Virus record (IMG/VR): IMGVR_UViG_3300010413_002075
Location: 1 to 62,779 of that record
Length of the DNA stretch: 62,779 bases
From: a virus
Reading direction: 5' to 3' (one strand)
Shown here: positions 27,226 to 36,259 of the stretch, one piece after another
How the letters are laid out: each line of letters opens with the position of its first letter
How positions within the stretch are numbered: position 1 is the first letter of the stretch
Program-made: the position numbers and the translations under genes
Notes under the pieces: model-generated
Database searches by the model: none
What the model was told of the DNA's origin: nothing
The model's input: the letters and a program-made list of their open reading frames with translations, nothing else

Positions 27226-28119
27226 TTATATACTTGACTGTCTGCCTCGATAAATCCATTCAAATACTAGAGGTTGGCCAACAGCCTGTACTCCAATATT
27301 GTTGGTATTTCGAATATTTGTTGGAAGTTCCTGTATATTTTTAACATACCTCCCTTCATTATGATCAAAATAATATGATACCATAACTCTATTTTTAGCG
27401 TCGTAGAATCTTCTGACAAATCCTCCACTAACATATGTGGCGTCATCAGCTGGTTCTCTAATTCGTTTTCCACCAAATTCTTTGTATGGATCATGTAATC
27501 CACCAAATGGTCTTAGTGTAATTTGAATATCGTTGTCTTTACGATTGTCAATTAAAATCATTCTAGCATTTGGATTGAAAAGTTCGCCTATTTCAGGTGT
27601 TGAAAATGGCGTAAATCCATCATCTACAAATGATGCTGTTGATCCTGGTTCTGGAATACCAACTTCTATTTGAGTTCCTTCAGCAATTCCCTCAAAGCCA
27701 CGATCTCTTCGTAAGATATCTAGTGTTTCAAGATCTACGTCTATGAATCTAGCTGGCGCACCATCTGCATCATACCAATCAGGAATATCATCTCCAGTAT
27801 CAGCCCTGTTTAATATAAACCCTTCTCCTCCGACATGTCTACTAACTGTAACCCTACTTACATCTGGCGCGAATACTTGGGTAAGCACAGGACCAGGAAC
27901 GTCATTTCCATCAACACCAAATGCGCTTAAAATAACCGAATTGACACCAGTAGGCATTTCAAACTCACCAGTATAGATGGGTGAATTTGTAGTTGGCGTA
28001 GTGCCATCGATAGTGAAGTATATTGTTGCTGGTATATTGGAAGTAATAGTCACAGTCTCAGGTATACCTGAAACAATTTCTATTTCGGATCCTGTGAAGG
28101 TAAGGGTTACAACCGCCAT
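27226..28119 (-). CDS. Virion-type protein with chitobiase C-terminal-like domain
   Basis: 297 aa. Residues 15-80 carry the pattern ATIYFTIDGTTPTTNSPIYT of the CHB_HEX_C-like Ig-fold domain, often found in phage surface proteins. The rest is beta-rich and may form a virion decoration or baseplate part. It sits alone among nucleotide and recombination genes, away from the main virion blocks. Carbohydrate contact is an inference from the domain. Confidence 0.6.
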   Translation of the reverse strand: MAVVTLTFTGSEIEIVSGIPETVTITSNIPATIYFTIDGTTPTTNSPIYTGEFEMPTGVNSVILSAFGVDGNDVPGPVLTQVFAPDVSRVTVSRHVGGEGFILNRADTGDDIPDWYDADGAPARFIDVDLETLDILRRDRGFEGIAEGTQIEVGIPEPGSTASFVDDGFTPFSTPEIGELFNPNARMILIDNRKDNDIQITLRPFGGLHDPYKEFGGKRIREPADDATYVSGGFVRRFYDAKNRVMVSYYFDHNEGRYVKNIQELPTNIRNTNNIGVQAVGQPLVFEWIYRGRQSSI

Positions 28120-28128
28120 TATTTGTCC

Positions 28129-28497
28129 TTAAGAGACAGAAGGAATATCTTTGTTATACGAAACCAGTCTTAAGAATCTTTCTCCTTGTTTGTTTTGTCC
28201 CTTTTTAATATATTCTCGTTGTATTTGATGAGCAAGTATTCTAAACATAGATGCTAATTGGTAATAAATAAGTCTTAATTCCTTGCTACTTTTATCTTCA
28301 TCTTTGGTACTTCGTGCTTTTTCTAACATGGTTTCGTACATGTCCATTAACATCTCATCCATGTCTTCAATATTTTGCATAGTAACCAAAGATTTATTTA
28401 GCATTCTGGCATATGTTTCTTCGTCGCCATATTCCATAATGCCCTTAATCAGCGTTTCTATTTCGTCATTTTTTAAGACGTAGGGTTTGCGTTCCAT
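28129..28497 (-). CDS. Hypothetical helical protein
   Basis: 122 aa, all-helical pattern with methionine-rich acidic segment (NIEDMDEMLMDMYETML) and a basic C-terminus. It overlaps the upstream nucleotidase by 25 bases. No family recognised. Confidence 0.55.
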   Translation of the reverse strand: MERKPYVLKNDEIETLIKGIMEYGDEETYARMLNKSLVTMQNIEDMDEMLMDMYETMLEKARSTKDEDKSSKELRLIYYQLASMFRILAHQIQREYIKKGQNKQGERFLRLVSYNKDIPSVS

Positions 28498-29102
28498 TGC
28501 TTAATCATCTTCCGTAATTGTTTTAATGCATCATTAAAATCAAATGCTCTATAAATTCTAAATCTATCTACTTGACTCCCATTATATCCTCTATTCATAA
28601 GAATAGTATGAATTCCTTCTTTGGATGCGTCGAGTGCCGTAGACATCTTATCTTCTATCATTACAGAAATTCCCTGCATCTTACAAAATGGCACTTTGTC
28701 ATGTGCGAAAAATAATCGATCAGCCGGGATTCCATGTTTAGCTAACCAATTATAAGTGTTGTTTTTTATCCTATCTCTTGTCTCTGGAGGAAATTTTTGA
28801 TTCCAATCGCCAATACGGGCAGTTACTATAAACACATTACATGTATTCATAAGTTCCTTGACGAATTCTTCTGCTCCATCAAAAATAGGTAATTGTTCGA
28901 AGCCATCTTGTTCTATCCATTCACGACTCGCCTTATCGAAATCTATTCGATCTACGCCGTGACCCCAATCATCAAATGGATAGCTAGCAGGCTCTACATT
29001 AGTATCTAATGTACAACCATAATTATCGTTCAGATAACTTGCAAACCCTTTGTAAAAGTTTGCTATAACGCCATCCATATCTAACAACACTCTAAGCTTC
29101 AT
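28473..29102 (-). CDS. HAD-family 5'(3')-deoxyribonucleotidase-like protein
   Basis: 209 aa. Motif I DMDGV gives the nucleophile Asp8 and Asp10. VFIVTARIGDW is motif II and a later acidic motif (VMIEDKMST) matches motif IV of the NT5C group. These enzymes dephosphorylate deoxynucleoside monophosphates and adjust dNTP pools. It neighbours a dNMP-kinase-like gene, which makes a nucleotide-metabolism role likely. Confidence 0.75.
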   Translation of the reverse strand: MKLRVLLDMDGVIANFYKGFASYLNDNYGCTLDTNVEPASYPFDDWGHGVDRIDFDKASREWIEQDGFEQLPIFDGAEEFVKELMNTCNVFIVTARIGDWNQKFPPETRDRIKNNTYNWLAKHGIPADRLFFAHDKVPFCKMQGISVMIEDKMSTALDASKEGIHTILMNRGYNGSQVDRFRIYRAFDFNDALKQLRKMIKQWNANPTS

Positions 29103-29103
29103 T

Positions 29104-29751
29104 TTAAATACCTTTCTGCCTTACTTCAAATTGGTCGATATACAGATGCACGTTACTTTTGAGCATTGGCTCATTCCATATATCAGTAATATCTTCCATA
29201 AAGAAGAATCTATCTAAGTATTGATAAAACTCATATAGACCTCTTCTATCGTTTTGAATGCAGCGCAAATCATACTTAGAAGAAGGACTCATACAATTTG
29301 CCACCATATCTTCGGGCAGTTTTGAGCCAGCAAGGCATTTGTCCTCATCGAACTCGGCTATTGAACTGCGCCTGACCCAATATACACGTTTAAGACGGGC
29401 CTCCATGTGTAGAAAGGCAGAAAATTCTTCAGGCGTTCTAATATCAGTAATAATTATAGAATCCTCGTCGTTTTCTGCTTTGTCTATCACTTTTTTTATG
29501 AAGTACTTAGGATCATTCTTCTTTTTTTCTGCACTAAATGTCCAGAGTCTTTTCCTAAGTTCTTCAATGTTTCCGGCTATTTTGGCTGCTTCAAAATCAG
29601 CCTTACTTATCCCGAATTCTTCTTTGATTTGGTCGGCAAATGCCATTTGTTTGAAACCCCGTGTTTCTATTAAGAAATTTGCCACGGAGTCTTTGCCGGT
29701 TCGCATGGCGCCAACCAAACCAAAAGCTCTTTTGAAAGGAAAACCTATCAT
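29104..29751 (-). CDS. Deoxynucleoside monophosphate kinase-like protein
   Basis: 215 aa. P-loop GAMRTGKDS at 14-22, followed by NFLIETRGFKQMAFADQIKE, the layout of T4 gp1-type dNMP kinases. IIITDIRTPEEF is probably the Walker B region. It would phosphorylate dNMPs from host DNA degradation. Preceded by AAAAAGGA. Substrate range cannot be judged from sequence. Confidence 0.7.
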   Translation of the reverse strand: MIGFPFKRAFGLVGAMRTGKDSVANFLIETRGFKQMAFADQIKEEFGISKADFEAAKIAGNIEELRKRLWTFSAEKKKNDPKYFIKKVIDKAENDEDSIIITDIRTPEEFSAFLHMEARLKRVYWVRRSSIAEFDEDKCLAGSKLPEDMVANCMSPSSKYDLRCIQNDRRGLYEFYQYLDRFFFMEDITDIWNEPMLKSNVHLYIDQFEVRQKGI

Positions 29752-29782
29752 TATAAGTCCTTTTTATTAATAGATAAAAGGG

Positions 29783-31864
29783 TTATTGAAAGCAAACCTG
29801 ACTACCATTTTGGGTCTTATTTACTACAATAATGTCTTCAAATCGCTCCTTTAATCGTTCGCTATGGGTAATAACCAATATCTTCATTTCACTGCTTAGT
29901 TGCTTTACGATATTAATGAACATTTCCAGGCCCTTATTGTCTAAATTAGAACTTACCTCGTCTAACAATAAGAACTTGATTACGCCTCCCATACGATTTG
30001 ACAAAATGTTACTTAATGCCAGCCTCAAGGCCAGCGATATTCTAAATTTTTCTCCACCGCTAAATGTATCAAAATCATCAGTTCTGGCGCCTGCCTTTAC
30101 TATTATGTCAAATGTTTCCGTCCAAGAACCACTGTCCGTTTGCTTTTGGGTTTGTATAGAAATAGATGTTGGTTCATTACAAATTTTGGCCAATGTTTCA
30201 TTTGAATAATTTTCCAATTCTTCAATAACATTTTCAATAATAACCGACTGTATTCCTTCTTTCCCAAAATATCCTCTAAGTTTAACATAAATAGAATGCG
30301 AACTTTTAAGCTTATCCACTTCAGTTTTTAGGATTTCTTGGTTCTTTTGCAAATTGATTATTTCATTATATCGACGTCTCTTGCTCCCATAATCAACATT
30401 AAGTCTGTCGATTTGTCTTTTGAGATTACTAACTTCTTTGTCTAACGCTTCAATGTCTTTTTCTAATTGTTCTTTCATATCTTTGTTAGAACGAATTTTC
30501 AAATCAGAAATTTGCTTTTCAAAAGTTGACAAATTTATAGCTGTTTTTTCCTTAGCCAGACGTTTATTATCTTCTATACAATCATTAATTTCATCTTGCC
30601 AGTTTGATATTTTAATCTCGGTTTTAGTCTTATCTAATTCAGCCTTATTACCATCATCTACTATTTTTTCTTTTTGTTTAAGTGTTCGCTCGGCACGTTC
30701 TAATTTTTTTCTAGTTTCGCTATACTTTTCCTGTGCCACACGAAGTTGTTCCCGACGTCTTTCGCGAATTTCGTCTATTTCTTTTTTTGTTAATGGCTTT
30801 TCACAAACGTCACACTTATCATTATCTAATTTAATATCTCCTTTTAGATCTGATATTTGTGTGGCTAATACCTGCTCTTTAGTTTGACCAACCAATATTT
30901 TAGATCTCAATTCTTCGATATTTACTTCCTTCTTAGCTTTTATTTTATCTTTTAAAAGATTGAGTCTCTGTTGTTGTTCGGCTATTTTACCCGTGTTATC
31001 CTTGATCATTTTTTCATTATCAAGTATGACATTATCTATTTCTTCTCTTCTCTTTTTAGCCGACAATAAGTCTCTTTGTAGTTTTTTTAACGTACCATAT
31101 ATATCTTCATTGCCATTATACAGGGCCTGAAATTGAGATTTTTTTGTTATTATGTCAGAGTACATTTTTGAATATTCTTGATTGCTGGCCCGAATTTGCT
31201 TTTTGATTTGTGCCATTATCTTTTCACATTCTGTCTTCCCCTTTTCAAGATTATCCATAGACATTAATTGTTGTTCTTTTTCATCGATTTTTACGGATAA
31301 TGTTTTCGCATGTTCTTTTGCTTTCTTTTGATATTCATCCCATTTGTCCATTTTCAGCAAGGATTTGAGAATGTCTTTGCGTCTACTCGGAGTAGCTGTA
31401 GCAAACATTGAAATATCATCTTGTTTGAAATATACAGAATTTACAAAAACTTCATAATTGAAATTGATAATATGAACAATTTTTTTATCGGTAGCGGAAT
31501 TGGTATCACAATCTACATTGTCCCATTCACTTCCACTCCATTGTTCTAATGTTACATCCGCATCACGTATTACTTTATCTCGCGTCCTAGTAACTCTGTA
31601 TAGCGTGCCGTCTACCTCGAAAGAAAATTCAACTCTACAGGCTCTTTTGTCCCATTTAACAACGCCATCAACTTTCTTGTGTCTAGATTTGCCAAATAAT
31701 GCCCAAGCAATAGCCTCAAAAATAGCACTTTTGCCAGCGCCATTAGATTGATCTACTTCATCATCATAACTGCCTAAAATTAATGCAGCTTGAAATTTGT
31801 CAAAATCTATTTCGGAAGTATCATGTGACAAAAAGTTTTGTATTTTAAGGCTCTTTGGAATCAT
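29783..31864 (-). CDS. sbcC: SbcC/Rad50-type recombination ATPase (T4 gp46-like)
   Basis: 693 aa. Walker A core NGAGKS at 41-46, long coiled coils, zinc hook CDVC at 351-354, ABC signature FSGGEKFRISLALRLALS and Walker B LLLDEVSSNLD. It pairs with the nuclease encoded just upstream to process DNA ends for recombination-dependent replication. It is shorter than E. coli SbcC (1048 aa) because the coiled coils are short, as in T4 gp46. Confidence 0.93.
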   Translation of the reverse strand: MIPKSLKIQNFLSHDTSEIDFDKFQAALILGSYDDEVDQSNGAGKSAIFEAIAWALFGKSRHKKVDGVVKWDKRACRVEFSFEVDGTLYRVTRTRDKVIRDADVTLEQWSGSEWDNVDCDTNSATDKKIVHIINFNYEVFVNSVYFKQDDISMFATATPSRRKDILKSLLKMDKWDEYQKKAKEHAKTLSVKIDEKEQQLMSMDNLEKGKTECEKIMAQIKKQIRASNQEYSKMYSDIITKKSQFQALYNGNEDIYGTLKKLQRDLLSAKKRREEIDNVILDNEKMIKDNTGKIAEQQQRLNLLKDKIKAKKEVNIEELRSKILVGQTKEQVLATQISDLKGDIKLDNDKCDVCEKPLTKKEIDEIRERRREQLRVAQEKYSETRKKLERAERTLKQKEKIVDDGNKAELDKTKTEIKISNWQDEINDCIEDNKRLAKEKTAINLSTFEKQISDLKIRSNKDMKEQLEKDIEALDKEVSNLKRQIDRLNVDYGSKRRRYNEIINLQKNQEILKTEVDKLKSSHSIYVKLRGYFGKEGIQSVIIENVIEELENYSNETLAKICNEPTSISIQTQKQTDSGSWTETFDIIVKAGARTDDFDTFSGGEKFRISLALRLALSNILSNRMGGVIKFLLLDEVSSNLDNKGLEMFINIVKQLSSEMKILVITHSERLKERFEDIIVVNKTQNGSQVCFQ

Positions 31865-31865
31865 A

Positions 31866-33068
31866 TTATTTACCCTCTACCTCTGTAATAATACTATTTG
31901 CAAACTTAATGAGCTTGGCTTTTACTTGTTCTGGTTCAATTAAAGAGCGTATAAAAGCCGACATAGCCTTCTTGCCGCTTACAGTTTCTGTAATTTTCTT
32001 GTTACGCAGTTGTCTAAAGTTTACTGAAGAAATTTCCATTGGAGACAAATGCTGTACACCTTTACTCAAAATATGTTTTCTTAACTTATCTTGATTCACG
32101 TAATAATGGTCGTTTTGTTTCACTTTAGCTACCAATTTCACTATAGCTCCTTCCAGCTTCCAGCGCATATTAAATTTATCTATGTCTAATATTATTTTAT
32201 CAGTAATTTGATTTTTATAATATTTCTCACCATCTGAATAGTCGAAATTCATTTCATACAAATTTCTAATATCACTTCTTATAATTTCGGGTCTCTTAAT
32301 ATCTTTGGTATCCAATATCACAGCAACTTTTGTATGATGTTTTTCACCAAACGAAATTTTCTCCATGGACCCAGAATACATTATAAGAGGATCTTTTGAT
32401 AACACGGCATGTTTATGAACATGCCCCATTATTACAGCGTCAAAATCTTTAAACATACTGAGAGGCAAAATAAGCTCATTAATACTGAATGAATCTGGAT
32501 TTTCTCCCGTAATAGCCCTATCTATCATAAAATGACCAATAGCTATTCTGGGTTTATCCATATTAGAACATAGTGCGGTTATTTTGTTATTTATCTCAGC
32601 AATAGCCTCTGAATTTGTTTTAGTGGCCATCATACGCCTATCTCTATATGGCATCAATATACAATTTATATTGTTACCATCTTCATCAGTTAAAGTATGA
32701 GCGCTGAAATCGGGATATATATGGATCCCTGGGGTTTCAAGAGAACTGAAAATATCCACTGTAGTAGTAGATATTGTTCGTTGTTGATCGTGATTTCCAA
32801 CGACTACAATTAACTCTAACCCCTTATTAATTGCTCGTTGAACACACTTTGAGAAAGCATTTAATTGTGCGGAAGTCGGATGTCTGGTTTCAAAAATATC
32901 CCCAGTTAATATTACCACTTTCACATCACGTTTAATGAATTCATCTATCGTGTTGTTGAATGTGTTTGAAAAATCTATTAACCTGGAATTAAATTGTGTT
33001 TTTGGATCCAATTTTCCTAAATTATATCCCGCGCCAAAATGCGTATCACCTATAATTCCTATTTTCAT
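31866..33068 (-). CDS. sbcD: SbcD/Mre11-type nuclease (T4 gp47-like)
   Basis: 400 aa. Metallophosphoesterase motifs in order: GDTHFGAG (Asp8, His10), LTGDIFE, VVGNHDQQ and MGHVHKH. It is the nuclease partner of the downstream SbcC protein; the two genes are separated by one base. It overlaps the primase zinc-domain gene by 23 bases. Function: end resection and hairpin opening. Confidence 0.92.
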   Translation of the reverse strand: MKIGIIGDTHFGAGYNLGKLDPKTQFNSRLIDFSNTFNNTIDEFIKRDVKVVILTGDIFETRHPTSAQLNAFSKCVQRAINKGLELIVVVGNHDQQRTISTTTVDIFSSLETPGIHIYPDFSAHTLTDEDGNNINCILMPYRDRRMMATKTNSEAIAEINNKITALCSNMDKPRIAIGHFMIDRAITGENPDSFSINELILPLSMFKDFDAVIMGHVHKHAVLSKDPLIMYSGSMEKISFGEKHHTKVAVILDTKDIKRPEIIRSDIRNLYEMNFDYSDGEKYYKNQITDKIILDIDKFNMRWKLEGAIVKLVAKVKQNDHYYVNQDKLRKHILSKGVQHLSPMEISSVNFRQLRNKKITETVSGKKAMSAFIRSLIEPEQVKAKLIKFANSIITEVEGK

Positions 33069-33690
33069 ATTGTTTTCTCTTTAGATACTGAACTATTTTA
33101 TCATAATAGTCCTTGGCAATTTTCCAATCGTCATCTTCAAGCTGATCTAAATATTTGTCTAATTTGGCAAATCTTTTATCTGCCCAATTTTTCCATTCAT
33201 TATACTCCTTTTTGCCTTTAATGGAATTGAGGAAATTTCTTATTTCCACTCCTGCTCTAAATACGTGAGTAGAAACTTTTTGTTCTGGATCACGTTTTTT
33301 AGATCTGCTTATACCACTTAAATCTTCTTCATCTATATTTCCATCAGTTACGCCAGCAATTTGAGCTAACCATTTGGCCGACTCATAAAATGGCTTGCCA
33401 GCATAAAGCCTGACCATATCTATAACATTACCTCCAGAATTACATCCAAAACAATAGAATTTATTCTGTTCTTCAGATACAAAAAAGGAAGCGGTGCGCT
33501 CATCACCAAATGCATGAAGGGGAAATGGGCATTTCATTCTATGCGTAAATTCGCCAGTTCTACATGCAGCATATTCAATCCCCCATTTATCTAATATGTC
33601 CAAAATGTTAACTTTGTCAAGCACAACATCTAAAAGACCTTCGATTTCAAGCAAAGGTTCTTCTATTTGGTCCCATCCCTTCACGCTCAT
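33046..33690 (-). CDS. DnaG-type primase, CHC2 zinc-binding part (split primase)
   Basis: 214 aa. The zinc site Cys54-x4-His59 and Cys80-x2-Cys83 (KCPFPLHAF ... KFYCFGCNSGGNVIDMV) is the CHC2 domain of DnaG, which reads the template at priming sites. The TOPRIM catalytic domain is missing and lies about 20 kb away at 12708-13475. The C-terminal 100 residues are charged and helical, perhaps for contact with the catalytic half. Confidence 0.88.
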   Translation of the reverse strand: MSVKGWDQIEEPLLEIEGLLDVVLDKVNILDILDKWGIEYAACRTGEFTHRMKCPFPLHAFGDERTASFFVSEEQNKFYCFGCNSGGNVIDMVRLYAGKPFYESAKWLAQIAGVTDGNIDEEDLSGISRSKKRDPEQKVSTHVFRAGVEIRNFLNSIKGKKEYNEWKNWADKRFAKLDKYLDQLEDDDWKIAKDYYDKIVQYLKRKQYENRNYR

Positions 33691-33691
33691 T

Positions 33692-34747
33692 TTAACCTCT
33701 CAGGAAATTAATTACTCTTGAAAATCTACTTCTTTTATTTATTTCACATATTTGTTGTATTTTATCAGATTGTATAAAAGCTCCTTGGAATCTTACCATG
33801 TCATGTCCAACTGAATGTATTAGTGCATCGCCACGACCTAGTAGTTTCTCGGCGCCACTACATCCTAAAACTACACGGCTATCTGGTAATGAAGATACTC
33901 TACAGCTTATTCTAGCAGGAAAATTAGCTTTGATGAGACCAGTGACAACATCTACCGAAGGTCGTTGTGTGGCCATAATTATATGAATACCACAAGCACG
34001 AGATTTCTGAGCTAATAGGCAAAGGTTTCTTTGGAATTCTTTTTTAGCTGTATGCATCAAATCCGAAAATTCATCAATTACCACAACTATATATGGCATT
34101 TGATGTTTACCACTTTTGTTATAATCTATAATTGTATTGACTGAAGCTTTTGACATTATTCTGAAACGACTTTCCATTTCAACAACTAGATCGACCAGAA
34201 CATCTAAAGCATTATCAGAATCAGTTATGACTGGATATAATAGCTGTTTAATGCCTGAATAATATGTAAGTTCTACTTTTTTTGGATCTATTAATGCAAA
34301 TTTAACATTGCGATTTGACATAATCAATCCATTCAAAATAGAATGAAGCAGAACAGATTTTCCTGATCCAGTAGTTCCGGCAATAAGCAAATGTGGCATT
34401 ATTGCCAAATCAGTTATTAGATTGTTTCCATCATGGGTACAGCCAAGAATTAATGGTAATTCATCATTGTTAAACTGCAAATCACATACTACGCTGTCAA
34501 AATCTACTTTTTCAATAGGCTTCGTGAGAAGCTCAATGCCAACCAATCCCTTATTAGTTATTACTCGCACGATTGGTTTACTGTACGCCCTTAAACCTAA
34601 TGCTATCTCTGTAGCACAATTTTCAATTTTAGAGACTTTGGCTCCTGGACGAAGACGCAAGTAGTATTTGGACATAGTTCCATTATCTTCACTATCCACC
34701 ACGTCCGCTTTGATTTTCAACTGATTCAATATGTCTTGCATCATCAT
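33692..34747 (-). CDS. FtsK/SpoIIIE-type DNA translocase motor domain
   Basis: 351 aa. Walker A GTTGSGKS at 124-131, Walker B YIVVVIDEFSDLM, and the downstream MATQRPSVDVVTGLIKANFP and RVSSLPDSRVVL segments are typical of FtsK. It has no membrane segment and no gamma DNA-reading domain. The upstream two-helix membrane gene overlaps its start. A phage could use it for DNA movement, segregation or packaging support. Three consecutive ATG codons at the start make the exact start uncertain by two codons. Confidence 0.85.
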   Translation of the reverse strand: MMMQDILNQLKIKADVVDSEDNGTMSKYYLRLRPGAKVSKIENCATEIALGLRAYSKPIVRVITNKGLVGIELLTKPIEKVDFDSVVCDLQFNNDELPLILGCTHDGNNLITDLAIMPHLLIAGTTGSGKSVLLHSILNGLIMSNRNVKFALIDPKKVELTYYSGIKQLLYPVITDSDNALDVLVDLVVEMESRFRIMSKASVNTIIDYNKSGKHQMPYIVVVIDEFSDLMHTAKKEFQRNLCLLAQKSRACGIHIIMATQRPSVDVVTGLIKANFPARISCRVSSLPDSRVVLGCSGAEKLLGRGDALIHSVGHDMVRFQGAFIQSDKIQQICEINKRSRFSRVINFLRG

Positions 34748-34934
34748 ATGTACTCGTTTCTGTGTCTAAATTCAAATTACCAGTGACAGCCAACACATAT
34801 GCTATCACTAACAATGGCACGACATAGGGTGCCATTTTCCATATAAACTTGCCTATTCCTATAGTGACTTGCAACACAAATGCAAGACAAAATAAAGCAA
34901 TAATTACAAGTATAATTGATTCAGCAATTCCCAT
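34692..34934 (-). CDS. Small two-helix membrane protein
   Basis: 80 aa with two membrane helices (SIILVIIALFCLAFVLQVTI and MAPYVVPLLVIAYVLAV) and a polar C-tail. Its last 56 bases overlap the FtsK-like gene. FtsK proteins normally carry N-terminal membrane helices, so this may be a detached membrane anchor; a holin-like role is an alternative. Confidence 0.6.
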   Translation of the reverse strand: MGIAESIILVIIALFCLAFVLQVTIGIGKFIWKMAPYVVPLLVIAYVLAVTGNLNLDTETSTYDDARHIESVENQSGRGG

Positions 34935-35158
34935 TATACACCTTGTATCTTGTCATAAACTTTATTTAACATTTCTATTTTAGCATCGTAAATCTGCGAC
35001 AAAACTTTTGCCGTGTCTTCGAATTCTTTAGTCTTTCCCATTACGGTTTTAAGCTGAGCAAGCAATTTGGCATGTTCGTTTTGTACTTCGTTAAGAAGAC
35101 TAGCAACAAACAATTTTACTTGTTCTAGTTGATAATTTTTACTTACCACTTCCTTCAC
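34934..35158 (-). CDS. Small coiled-coil protein
   Basis: 74 aa, fully helical heptad pattern (LLNEVQNEHAKLLAQLKTVM). The start is a GTG at 35158 with only a weak binding site, overlapping the upstream gene by 20 bases; the stop overlaps the next ATG (TAATG). Function unknown. Confidence 0.5.
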   Translation of the reverse strand: MKEVVSKNYQLEQVKLFVASLLNEVQNEHAKLLAQLKTVMGKTKEFEDTAKVLSQIYDAKIEMLNKVYDKIQGV

Positions 35159-35498
35159 CAGACTTTTTCATTTTTTCTACTTCACGTTTAAGAAGTAGTA
35201 ATTCATATTCTAATTCGTTGACACGATCACGAACAACTAATTGTTCTCTAATTGCTATCGATGCTAATGAAAGAATTCCTTCCCCAATATTTACATTCTC
35301 TAGCGCAACAGCAGCCTTAACTAACCGATCAACCACCTGCTTCTCTGTATTTTTTAAAGCTGGCGATTTATTTTGTTCGAGCACTTTGTTAGAAACTAAT
35401 TCATGAAATGCTTTGAAAGCTTCTGCTAATTCTTGTTTTCTACGCATTAAATTTTGTTGATCTGGGAAAGACATAGGTGGTAATTGATTCTGATCCAT
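35139..35498 (-). CDS. Hypothetical helical protein after tmRNA
   Basis: 119 aa, helical throughout with a heptad stretch (VRDRVNELEYELLLLKREVE). AAGGAG precedes the ATG. It begins 17 bases after the mature tmRNA 3' end, so it may be transcribed with the tmRNA precursor. Function unknown. Confidence 0.6.
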   Translation of the reverse strand: MDQNQLPPMSFPDQQNLMRRKQELAEAFKAFHELVSNKVLEQNKSPALKNTEKQVVDRLVKAAVALENVNIGEGILSLASIAIREQLVVRDRVNELEYELLLLKREVEKMKKSGEGSGK

Positions 35499-35515
35499 CT
35501 TATTCTCCTTGTGTT

Positions 35516-35915
35516 TGGTGGAGCCGGAGGGAATCGAACCCTCGTCCGCAAAACTTCTTACAATATCTCATATGACTATCTGCACTGAACGGTTTATTTT
35601 ATAGTCTGTCCAACTCAGCACCAAGTATTCAGACTAGGGACGTAGGCTAGCTACGCCTCCACCAGGTTGCTTTTTAAGTCATCCCAGGACCGAAGGATTA
35701 CCACCGTCATCGTCTACCTTCTGTTGCCAGGTAAGTAGAAACCCCGCTCTGTTCGCTTTTTAGGCTGCTAGAGCAACGGGCGCACTGTCCGAAAACAGAT
35801 TGCCACTGAAAAATGCTTCTTCGGCATTTAAAAAGTTGAGCCTTTTTAACGTGGCCTGCTCAACCACGAGTCATCAACATTGCCGCCCATTCCACGTCGA
35901 AACCAGTACGGCCCC
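35516..35915 (-). ncRNA. ssrA: tmRNA (trans-translation RNA)
   Basis: 400 bases. The 5' end GGGGCCG pairs with CGGCTCC before ACCA at the 3' end, leaving encoded CCA. The 5' part continues TACTGGTTTCGACGTGG and the 3' part has a T arm GAGGG-TTCGATT-CCCTC. The tag frame can be read on the minus strand from 35828 to a TAA at 35760-35762. It gives up to 22 residues beginning NAEEAFFSG and ending SAPVALAA, a typical ClpXP-type degron end; the exact resume codon is uncertain. It rescues stalled ribosomes. A phage ClpP is encoded about 3 kb away. Confidence 0.96.
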
Positions 35916-35926
35916 ACATTATTCTG

Positions 35927-36250
35927 CTAATTATTAGCAGTTTTTGGTTTAACATACAATATCATTCCACATCTCTTATGCATTTCGTAGAAATAGTTGA
36001 TATGTTTATACATTTCTTCACTTATGTATTCTAATTCGTATAGCTTATAAATAGCGTTGCTTATGATATGAGGCTTATTACATATTTGCTCAAATACTTT
36101 GGGCACACTGTCCAAATATTGTATAATGTCAAAATAAGACTGTGTGTTTTCAATCTTTTCTAAATCTAGGATTACATTCTCCACGCCTTTGCAAAAACAA
36201 AGGTCGAACTGATAATGTCCTTCGCATCCCAAAACAAGTAGAGCTTTCAT
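35927..36250 (-). CDS. Hypothetical protein
   Basis: 107 aa. Begins MKALLVLGCEGHYQFDLCFC and is then helical, with several His, Cys and aromatic residues. It ends 12 bases before tmRNA. No known family. Its stop codon lies inside a 7-bp inverted repeat. Confidence 0.55.
   Translation of the reverse strand: MKALLVLGCEGHYQFDLCFCKGVENVILDLEKIENTQSYFDIIQYLDSVPKVFEQICNKPHIISNAIYKLYELEYISEEMYKHINYFYEMHKRCGMILYVKPKTANN
35931..35959 (-). promoter_or_regulatory. Possible tmRNA promoter
   Basis: Minus strand TTGTAT (35954-35959), 17 bases, TAATAA (35931-35936), ending 16 bases before the mature tmRNA 5' end. It lies within the 3' end of the upstream gene and overlaps a perfect inverted repeat (CTGCTAA-TTA-TTAGCAG, 35924-35940). 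Weak match; the tmRNA could instead be cotranscribed. Confidence 0.25.
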
Positions 36251-36259
36251 AAATAAATC

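Noticed and set aside
35924-35940. Inverted repeat CTGCTAA-TTA-TTAGCAG as a terminator or operator
   Set aside because: It is short, AT-rich and lacks a U run; it also overlaps a stop codon, so I noted it only inside the tmRNA promoter entry.
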